Source: Mangifera indica (lineage: Eukaryota > Streptophyta > Magnoliopsida > Sapindales > Anacardiaceae). From it: DNA of 64,000 nucleotides. Below are positions 55,290-64,000 of the stretch, in pieces. A program made the position numbers and the translations under genes. The stretch spans positions 2,232,001 through 2,296,000 of the forward strand of contig NC_058138.1 in the NCBI RefSeq assembly GCF_011075055.1, in the 5' to 3' direction. How positions within the stretch are numbered: the first letter of the stretch is position 1; each line of letters opens with the position of its first letter. Below the pieces are notes generated by a model, which did no database searches, was not told the DNA's origin, and saw nothing but the letters and a program-made list of their open reading frames with translations.

Positions 55290-58235
55290 TTATGAAGAGA
55301 CCAACTTTTGCTTAGTCTTCTTATTACGTCTTCTAGTCCTCTCACATCTCTTAGTACCTTTATTAATCATCCTTAGAAGCCACTGCAATTTTCCTGTTGT
55401 GAGGACTTGATATCCTATAAATAGGCCGAGGGGTAGTCCGCATCCATATCCCATCATAACAAACTTCCATTCACACCATCCTGAAATTTTGAGCTTTTCA
55501 CCATGGAATATTGATGATTGTGGTTGTGTTGCCTCATCAATATTACATTTTTTTGACAACATAAATCCACACAATCCTGGGTTTCCAATGTATGAATCAT
55601 TTTCAAAGGTGTTGAATTGGTTCGCTTGAGGAATAGGTCCCACAAGTTGATTTTTTGATAAGTTTAACTTTGCTAGAAAGGTCAAACTTACCAATTCCCT
55701 TGGAATTACTCCAACAAGCTTGTTTGAAGATAGATCTAAAGCTTCGAGTGCAATTAAGTCTCCCAATGACGATGGAATATGACCAGTTAGACTATTTTGA
55801 GAGAGATTGAGGAGTCGAAGTGAATGAAGTTTTCCAATTGAGCTTGGAATTTCTCCATGAAAGCAATTGTTTGAAAAATCAATGGTAGTAAAAGTAGTAA
55901 GAATTTTCTCCAGATGGATTCCAAAACCTTTAACTACCATCTCCAGGGAATCTTGATAATATGAATCACCCATATAATTCAATTTCTTTTTTTCTTCATC
56001 AAGATTCATCATAGCTTTTAGATTCTCAAAAAACCTTACTGACAAATAGCCATTAAAATTGTTGTGTGAGAGATCTAAAATTCTCAATACTGAGAAACCA
56101 CTATTAAATTTAGAAGAACCCCAATCAGAACCGTAAAAGTTGTTGAAACGAAGAACAAGAACCTGCAACTTGGGAAGATCTCCCAACCAATAGGGGAAGC
56201 TATCATTTATGTTGTTGTTTCCAAGATCTAAAACTTCAAGCCTTGAACAATTAACCAAACTTTGTGGGATTGGCCCTTCAAGTCCATTACCGTTGAAGTT
56301 AAGTGTCTTCAAATTATTGCCTGTTGCGAATGCTCTAGGAATGTCTCCATGCAGTCTATTTTTTTGTACATCCAAGACATGAAGACTACTGGAGTTTACC
56401 ATGCATTCGGGAATCGTACCATTCAAGTTATTATTTGAAAGATCTACAACTTGTAATATACTCATATTGCACAACTGAGGTATTTCTCCTGTCAAATTGT
56501 TGTTTGACAATGAAAGAAACTTTAAGTAAGGAGGTGCAATTGGAAATGGTGCTTGAATGGAGTTAGAACGAAGGTCTAGATATTGAAGATTTTTCCATGG
56601 AATGTGATCTAAGGTTGTAAGAAAGTTGTAGGAAAGATTTAACCAGTGCAAACTTTCCTTTCCAATGTTCCACATCCACTTAGGAATCCGGCCATGGATT
56701 CTATTTTCAGAAAGGTCTAGCCAACGCAATTGATCTAATTTTCGTAAAATATCAGGGAACTCTCTCAAGTTACAAGCAGATAATCTCAACGTGGTGAGTT
56801 GTAGAAAAGAAAAGTTACCTTTGAATGAGGTGCTCAAAGATAGATTGACTCGAGAAAAGTCAAGCTCTCTAAGTTTCTTAAGCTTTGAAAACAAGTGAAG
56901 ATCAATAGCACTCGAATTGTCCAAAGAAAGAACGAGAGTAGTTAAATTAATAAGTTCAAACATTGAACTTGGAACTGATCCGTGCAATCGATTGCCATCT
57001 AAATAAAGACTTTCCAATGATTTACTATGAAATTCATTTATAGTGCCTGTTAATTCGTTAAAACTCAAGTCCACAAATTGTAACGAAGGTAGTGTGAATA
57101 ACCAAGATGGCAAAGACCCATTGAAAGAATTACTATATAAAGAAATATAAACTAAAGTTCCAAATGTATTTACATGAGAAGGAATTGGACCAGTTAATTG
57201 ATTCAATGAAAAGTCTAAATCAAAAAGATGACTCATGTTCAAAATCATATTAGGAACTTGACCTCCAAAATTGTTAGATGAAAGGCTCAAATGATTAAGG
57301 TTTGAAAGGTTTCCAAGTGAGACAGGTAATACCCCATAGAGATCACAGTCTGAGGCATCAAAATGTGTCAAGTACTTGAGATTTCCAAGAGAACTTGGTA
57401 ATTCTCCTGAAAAAGCTGTGGAAGACACATCCAAAAATTCAAGGGGGCTACTCCAATTAAACATAGGTAAAACACTTGTCAAGTTGTAATTGTATGCTAA
57501 ATTAAGGGTTTTTAAACTTGGTAGGTGGAAGATGCTATTTGGAAAATTTCCTTGCAATTCACAAGAAGAAAGACTCAAAAAACATAAAGAAAAAGATAAA
57601 TTCATTAAGCAACTTGGTACTACAGTAGACATGTTAACATAATCAAGATGAAGTACTGCTAATTTGGTCAAATTTTGAACTAACCCCTTTAAGGTATTTG
57701 TTTCAATTGAAAATTCATAATTTTGAGAAACATCAAGCACAATCAATTTAGACAAGTGGGTGATTTCAGAAGGAATTTGACCAAAGAAGTTTGAGCACGA
57801 GAGATTAAGATGTGTCAAACTAGACAAACGATGAAAATCAAGAGAAATATGAGAAAGATTGAAATCATTATAAGCTAAGTTTAGCCTTTGCAAATGATTT
57901 AAAAGGAAAAGACTGGTGTTTGAAGGAAAACTTCCATGAAGTCGGGCACAACTAAGGTCGATATCAATCACATGGCCTGTTAAAGAATCACATGTGACAC
58001 CATCCCATAAGCAGCAATCCTTATCCTCTTTCCAAGACATCATTTTTGGATAAGAGTGAGGATATGGTTGGAAAAAATCACAAGCGATTGAAGAGTAATT
58101 GTTGAAAGAAAAGAGTTGTTTAAACTGGAGCAATGCAGAACTCTGGTCACGAGAGCAGAGTGTTGCAGAACTCTGAGAACACAAAAATAACAACTGAATG
58201 CATAGAATATGATAAGCACTCATTAGACAACCCAT
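55290..58235 (-). CDS. Cf-9-type leucine-rich repeat receptor-like protein (RLP)
   Basis: A single uninterrupted frame, typical of intronless RLP genes. It encodes a cell-surface immune receptor lacking a kinase; in the family, signalling goes through SOBIR1/BAK1. The frame is open from an ATG at 58313, but the ATG at 58235 fits best because MGCLMSAYHILCIQLLFLCS forms a signal peptide, giving 981 residues. Order: N-cap with CSRDQSSALLQFKQLF and KDCCLWDGVTCDSLTGHV; more than 25 extracellular LRRs of the plant LxxLxxLDLSxNxLxGxIP type; a non-LRR island around DEEKKKLNYMGDSYYQDS; last LRRs with ALDLSSNKLVGVIPREL; C-cap GNPGLCGFMLSKKC; then a transmembrane segment (FVMMGYGCGLPLGLFIGYQV) and a short basic tail. 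No kinase follows. The many NxS/T sites fit a secreted glycoprotein. Complete and likely functional. Confidence 0.93.
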   Translation of the reverse strand: MGCLMSAYHILCIQLLFLCSQSSATLCSRDQSSALLQFKQLFSFNNYSSIACDFFQPYPHSYPKMMSWKEDKDCCLWDGVTCDSLTGHVIDIDLSCARLHGSFPSNTSLFLLNHLQRLNLAYNDFNLSHISLDFHRLSSLTHLNLSCSNFFGQIPSEITHLSKLIVLDVSQNYEFSIETNTLKGLVQNLTKLAVLHLDYVNMSTVVPSCLMNLSFSLCFLSLSSCELQGNFPNSIFHLPSLKTLNLAYNYNLTSVLPMFNWSSPLEFLDVSSTAFSGELPSSLGNLKYLTHFDASDCDLYGVLPVSLGNLSNLNHLSLSSNNFGGQVPNMILNMSHLFDLDFSLNQLTGPIPSHVNTFGTLVYISLYSNSFNGSLPSWLFTLPSLQFVDLSFNELTGTINEFHSKSLESLYLDGNRLHGSVPSSMFELINLTTLVLSLDNSSAIDLHLFSKLKKLRELDFSRVNLSLSTSFKGNFSFLQLTTLRLSACNLREFPDILRKLDQLRWLDLSENRIHGRIPKWMWNIGKESLHWLNLSYNFLTTLDHIPWKNLQYLDLRSNSIQAPFPIAPPYLKFLSLSNNNLTGEIPQLCNMSILQVVDLSNNNLNGTIPECMVNSSSLHVLDVQKNRLHGDIPRAFATGNNLKTLNFNGNGLEGPIPQSLVNCSRLEVLDLGNNNINDSFPYWLGDLPKLQVLVLRFNNFYGSDWGSSKFNSGFSVLRILDLSHNNFNGYLSVRFFENLKAMMNLDEEKKKLNYMGDSYYQDSLEMVVKGFGIHLEKILTTFTTIDFSNNCFHGEIPSSIGKLHSLRLLNLSQNSLTGHIPSSLGDLIALEALDLSSNKLVGVIPRELVSLTFLAKLNLSKNQLVGPIPQANQFNTFENDSYIGNPGLCGFMLSKKCNIDEATQPQSSIFHGEKLKISGWCEWKFVMMGYGCGLPLGLFIGYQVLTTGKLQWLLRMINKGTKRCERTRRRNKKTKQKLVSS

Positions 58236-58313
58236 TTTTCTTGAATGATGAAACCACAAGAACATACAGGGTTTTAAATAGAAAAAAAAATGAACAGTCA
58301 ATATTGTCACCAT

Positions 58314-58689
58314 TATGATGTTATGATGTCATTAGTTCTTTCTTATTATTTTAATTACTAATAAGAAATAGTTGTTGAGGAACCCCTTGCAGTTTTAATA
58401 ATTTAATTTCTCTGAAAATTCAGTTTAGAAGCAATTTCTTATTCTAGCTACTTCAAAAGTTTCAAATATATTCGCTGACTGGGAATTATTCAAAGTACAT
58501 GTACCATTTTATTTTCCAAGTGGAGCATGACAGACAATGCAATTAAATATTTACTTTATTCAGTAGAGTATTCTCAGTAGAAAATAACGTTGTATTATTG
58601 AATTTAATGCTTAATATTATCACACAAAATTAGGCTTATAAAATTCAATATGTTGTCAAACAAATCTATTACTTGATCTTAATATTAAA
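58314..58689. other. RLP upstream region
   Basis: AT-rich promoter-side sequence of the minus-strand RLP. No distinct motif can be defended. Confidence 0.35.
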
Positions 58690-61659
58690 ATTATGTGCAC
58701 CTAGTTTTAAGTATTTAATTGGGTATTTACATAATTTATTATAATGTGATGATATAATTTTGAATTAAAAATAAAATAATATCAAATCTCATAATAATAT
58801 ACTATTTGGGTATCAAATTAAGTATTTAAAAATAGAGACACATAACATTGCTCATTTGATTATCAATGTTATCTCTTATCATTCAGTATAAATAAAAAAA
58901 CAACCTAATATACTAGCTTGATAGAAGAGAAATAGAAAAGAGAAAAATTTATATGGACGTTGTGTGATGGGAAACGAGAAATAAATTTATTATAAATGTT
59001 TTTTTTTTTTTTCATCTTAATCATCTACAGACTCCATCAATACTTTGGCTAGTAATTGAAAGTCTTGGTCTTCCAGAGTATGATTTTCAAGTGGTACCAA
59101 AGCAATTTAATGCTGACTATTCTTCACAATAATAGCTTGCTCTTAGGTTCATACACTTACAAACACGTTAGACGACTTCTGCCATAACTTACATACTGGG
59201 CATCCAATTAGTCTTGGTCAATTAACTATAAAACAATATTGTCTACATTATTGATAATAATGTTACCGTGAGAAAAGGGCAAGAAGACTTATTCCCACCC
59301 AATAGAAGAAAATTAGTTAAAAGAAATCTTTTATAATGACACGGTGTGATGGGAGACGAAGAAAATAAATTTATAATAACCTATATATATATATATATAT
59401 TTTTTTTTTCATGTAGTCCTTACATAGATAGTAAAAATACGACTTCATTCATACTTTGGTCTTCGTGGATGGTATCATTTTCAAGTGGTGCCAAAGCAAT
59501 TTTATGTTGACAATTCTCAAGAATAATAGCTTGCTCTTAGGATTATACGTTGAGAAACACGTTAGAAGACTTCTGCCGTAACTTACATAGTGGTTTCCAA
59601 TTAGTCTTCATCTCTTGACTAGGAAACATCAATATTTACATCATTGATATATTGTTACAATCATGCATGCCGTCAGAAATGGGTAAGAAGACTTCTTTCG
59701 CTTGGAAATCTTGTTATTTATCTTTGAAAATCTCAAACATCCACCTGTGGATGGTTAGAGTTAACAGTTTTAAGAACAAAATTGTTATTTTCTTTGTGAT
59801 ATTAAAAATAAACTAAAATTTAATCTCTTTTTCCTCCTAAACCCTAAAAACTAAAAATTCCCCCCCATGCCAAGTTTTAAAAATTTAATATGTTGTCACA
59901 CAAATCTATTACTTGATCTTAATATATGGAATCATCATAAGTTGATGTTTGATATATTGCAAGGCTTAATTTTTCTTGTAATAATATAATTTATAATTCT
60001 AGTCTATTTTGGTAGTAGTAAACTTATGATTTCAAGTCTTGGTATTGGTGGACTTTAGAGATTCCAAAGTATCATTTTCAAGTGGTGCCAAAGCAATTAA
60101 AATTGTAATATTTAGTTGATTGATGAAGATGTATATCTCATCACAAATTAATCTTTTATCCTTCATTTTAATTTTTTTTTTTTTCAGCCCAAAAGCTTTT
60201 AATATATCAATTATTTGTTCATCCATTAATAAATCAATAATACTGTTATTTCCAAAACTTAAATAATCGCTAAATTATTGATATATGCAAGCCGTGAAAA
60301 ATGGGCAAGAACACTTCTTCAATTGCTTACTCTGTACATTTTTTACTCTCACATTCTTATCCAAATAAAATTATATGTATGTTAAAGGGAAAATACATCA
60401 CACCCCTTTTATTCCGAAAACTATTTCGTCACAAAAGTACAAGGAGAAAAAAGGTTAAAGGCCTTATCCTCACCCAAGGTTTGTTGTTTTTCCAAACTCC
60501 TACCCACTAACTTTTTAAAACTCAAACGTTCATCAATCAAAAGTTAAGTTTAATAGTTTTTGTTACTCTAAGGATTAAATGACTATTTTATCCTATATAT
60601 GATGAAATAACCAAAATACTTTTCAATTTAAATTATTAATATAATGTACTAATCAAGTCATTTAATTTAAATTACCAATTTAACCTTTATCATATACATA
60701 AGTAAAAACACCAAAGGCACCTCCTATTGTTAAAATTTTCTATTAAAATAGATAAAAGACTAACTTTGACCATTGCAACTAATGTTTTATCAAAGCAAAT
60801 TACGCCAAATAAGATATTAATAAACTCTTAAAATTTTTAATTTTTGCACTTACATCTCTCTAATTTCATTCATTGATTTTGAATAAGATTATGATCTTAA
60901 TTTATGTTTCCATGACTATCATAAATGATATCACGAGAGAAAAAAAAAACTAGTTTGATTACATTAAAGTTATGTGCACTTAATTTTAAGTATTTAATTG
61001 GGTATTTACATAATTTATTATAATGTGATAATATAATTTTGAATTAATGATAACATAATATCAAATCTCATAATGATATATCATTTGGATGCCAAATTAA
61101 GTATTTAAAATAGAGACACATAGCATTGCTCATTTGATTATCAATGTTATCTATTATCATTCAGTATAAATAAAAAAACAACCTAATATGCTAGCTTGAT
61201 AGAAGAGAAATAGAAAAAAGAAAAATTTATATTGACATTGTGTGATGGGAAACGAGAAATAAATTTTTTATAAATGCTTTCTTTTTTTTTTTCATCTTAA
61301 TCATCTACAGACTCCATCAATACTTTGGCTAGTAATTGAAAGTCTTGGTCTTCCAGAGTATGATTTTCAAGTGGTACCAAAGCAATTTAATGCTGACTAT
61401 TCTTCACAATAATAGCTTGCTCTTAGGTTCATACACTTACAAACACGTTAGACGACTTCTGCCATAACTTACATACTGGGCATCCAATTAGTCTTGGTCA
61501 ATTAACTATAAAACAATATTGTCTACATTATTGATAATAATGTTACCGTGAGAAAAGGGCAAGAAGACTTATTCCCACCCAATAGAAGAAAATTAGTTAA
61601 AAGAAATCTTTTATAATGACACGGTGTGATGGGAGACGAAGAAAATAAATTTATAATAA

Positions 61660-61712
<53 letters not shown>

Positions 61713-64000
61713 TCATGTAGTCCTTACACAGATAGTAAAAATACGACTTCATTCATACTTTGGTCTTCGTGGATGGTATCATTTTCAAGTGGTGCCAAAG
61801 CAATTTTATGTTGACAATTCTCAAGAATAATAGCTTGCTCTTAGGATCATACGTTGAGAAACACGTTAGAAGACTTCTGCCGTAACTTACATAGTGGTTT
61901 CCAATTAGTCTTCATCTCTTGACTAGGAAACATCAATATTTACATCATTGATATATTGTTACAATCATGCATGCCGTCAGAAATGGGTAAGAAGACTTCT
62001 TTCGCTTGGAAATCTCGCTATTTATCTTTGAAAATCTCAAACATCCACCTGTGGATGGTTAGAGTTAACAGTTTTAAGAACAAAATTGTTATTTTCTTTG
62101 TGATATTAAAAATAAACTAAAATTTAATCTCTTTTTCCTCCTAAACCCTAAAAACTAAAAATTCCCCCCCCATGCCAAGTTTTAAAAATTTAATATGTTG
62201 TCACACAAATCTATTACTTGATCTTAATATATGGAATCATCATAAGTTGATGTTTGATATATTGCAAGGCTTAATTTTTCTTGTAATAATATAATTTATA
62301 ATTCTAGTCTATTTTGGTAGTAGTAAACTTATGATTTCAAGTCTTGGTATTGGTGGACTTTAGAGATTCCAAAGTATCATTTTCAAGTGGTGCCAAAGCA
62401 ATTAAAATTGTAATATTTAGTTGATTGATGAAGATGTATATCTCATCACAAATTAATCTTTTATCCTTCATTTTAATTTTTTTTTTCAGCCCAAAAGCTT
62501 TTAATATATCAATTATTTGTGAATCCATTAATAAATCAATAATACTGTTATTTCCAAAACTTATATAATCGCTAAATTATTGATATATGCAAGCCGTGAA
62601 AAATGGGCAAGAACACTTCTTCAATTGCTTACTCTATACATTTTTTACTCTCACATTCTTATCCAAATAAAATTATATGTATGTTAAAGGGAAAATACAT
62701 CACACCCCTTTTATTCCGAAAACTATTTTGTCACAAAAGTACGAGGAGAAAAAAGGTTAAAGGACTTATCCTTACCCAAGGTTTGTTGTTTTTTCAAACT
62801 CTTATCCACTAACTTTTTAAAACTCAAACGTTCATCTATCAAAAGTTAAGTTTAACAGTTTTTGTTACTCTAAGGATTAAATGACTATTTTATCCTATAT
62901 ATAATGAAATAGCCAAAATACTTTTCAATTTAAATTATTAATACACTGTATTAATCAAGTCATTTAATTTAAATTACCAATTTAACCTTTATCATATACA
63001 TAAGTAAAAACACCAAAGGCACCTCCTATTGTTAAAATTTTCTATTAAAATAGATAAAAGACTAACTTTGACCATTGCAACTAATGTTTTATCAAAGCAA
63101 GTTATGCCAAATAAGATATTAATAAACTCTTAAAATTTTTAATTTTTGCACTTACATCTCTCTAATTTCATTCATTGATTTTGAATAAGATTATGACCTT
63201 AATTTATGTTTCCATGACTATCATAAATGATATCACGAGAGAGAAAAAAAACTAGTTTGAGTACATTAAAATTATGTGCACTTAATTTTAAGTATTTAAT
63301 TGGGTATTTACATAATTTATTATAATGTGATAATATAATTTTGAATTAATGATAAAATAATATCAAATCTCATAATGATATATCATTTGGGTACCAAATT
63401 AAGTATTTAAAAATAGAAACACATAGCATTGCTCATTTGAAAGTCTTTGGCTAGTAATTGAAAGTCTTGGTCTTCCAGAGTATGACTTTCAAGTGGTATC
63501 AAAGAAATCTAATGCTGACTATTCTTGGCAATAATAGCTTGATTTTTAGGTTCATACACTTAAAAACACGTTAGAAGATTTCTGCCATAAATTACATACT
63601 GGGCATCCAATTAGTCTTGGTCAATTAAATATAAAACAAAATTGTCTACCGTGAGAATATTGTTACCTTGGGTACCGTGAGAAAAGGGCAAGAAGACTTA
63701 TTGCGTACCGTGATAATAATGTTACCTTGATAATAACTAAATATGTACTAGCTTGATAGAAGAAAATTAGTTAAAAGAAAAATTTTATAATGACATGGTG
63801 TGATGGCAAACGATGAAAATAAATTTATAATAACCCTTTCTTTTTTTCTTTTTTCATGCAGTCCTTATGCAGATAGTAAAAATACGACTTCATTCATACT
63901 TTGGCTAGTAATTTAAAGTCTTGGTCTTCATGGATGGTATCATTTTGTAGTGGTGCTGTTGACGATTCTTGGGAATAATAGCCTGCTTTTAGGATCATAC
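58690..64000. repeat. Non-coding direct tandem array, ~2.3-kb unit, at least 2.3 copies
   Basis: TTATGTGCACCTAGTTTTAA at about 58692 recurs with one or two changes at about 60970 and 63274, and the sequence between stays collinear. Copies 1 (58690-60967) and 2 (60968-63271) are nearly identical. Copy 3 runs off the window and has lost about 170 bases at 63439, with small local duplications of a TACCGTGA-type motif at 63650-63715. Within each unit a shorter element recurs about 380-400 bases apart: TGTGATGGGA(A/G)ACGA, then GTCTTGGTCTTC, TTTTCAAGTGGT(A/G)CCAAAGCAAT, AATAATAGCTTGCTCTTAGG and ACTTCTGCC(A/G)TAACTTACATA. No protein coding is evident. It could be a transposon-derived satellite. Confidence 0.9.
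61661..61704. repeat. (TA)n microsatellite, expanded in array copy 2
   Basis: About 20 TA units here, against about 9 at the equivalent place in copy 1 (59382-59400). Confidence 0.9.

Noticed and set aside
1..64000. tRNA, rRNA or CRISPR-like features
   Set aside because: No tRNA cloverleaf, rRNA core or spaced short repeat array was seen. The tRNA-like strings (TGGTATCAGAGC) are retrotransposon primer-binding sites.

Overview
The window is eukaryotic plant DNA, most likely from a dicot. It has AT-rich intergenic sequence, GT-AG introns, a CC-NBS-LRR resistance gene, a Cf-9-type receptor-like protein, ferrochelatase sequences of the FC2 type with the chlorophyll-binding-like C-terminal segment, and LTR retrotransposons primed by initiator tRNA-Met. 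I cannot name the species.

The core (about 2.0-50.2 kb) is a head-to-tail segmental duplication. The ancestral block held a LORELEI-like GPI-anchored protein gene (LLG, minus strand), a CC-NBS-LRR gene (plus), broken ferrochelatase exon sets (plus), a DUF4228/PADRE-domain gene (plus), more ferrochelatase pieces, and an NLR 3' remnant that abuts the next LLG. Unit 1 runs from LLG copy 1 (3.0-4.3 kb) through NLR1 (6.5-10.3 kb) to 23.0 kb. Unit 2 runs from LLG copy 2 (23.2-25.1 kb) through NLR2 (26.0-29.4 kb) to 49.1 kb. A third unit is represented only by LLG copy 3 (49.3-49.9 kb). Nearly everything in the block is pseudogenic. The exception is NLR2, which has an uninterrupted 1133-codon reading frame; its paralog NLR1 carries at least seven inactivating lesions.

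Transposons hit the units after duplication and give useful internal controls. Two different non-autonomous hAT-like elements lie in the same exon of LLG copies 1 and 2, about 20 bp apart. A Ty1/copia element (12625-17230, TSD AAAAG) splits the unit 1 ferrochelatase. A 9.4-kb Ty3/gypsy element on the minus strand (32766-42159, TSD AGGTA) splits the unit 2 ferrochelatase exactly at an exon/intron boundary. In each case the other unit shows the empty site.

The left edge (1-2 kb) holds a decayed Mutator-like transposase. From 50 to 55 kb there are eroded gypsy LTR and gag remnants and otherwise no recognisable gene. An apparently intact receptor-like protein gene lies on the minus strand (55290-58235). 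The right end (58.7-64 kb) is a non-coding direct tandem array with a period of about 2.3 kb that runs off the window.

Functionally this is an innate-immunity neighbourhood: one intracellular NLR, one cell-surface RLP, and LLG relics (the family chaperones FERONIA-type receptor kinases). It is embedded in shuffled ferrochelatase debris. I found no RNA genes or CRISPR arrays and no evidence of a wholly new system. The most unusual feature is the repeated ferrochelatase exon shuffling with NLR-ferrochelatase junctions.
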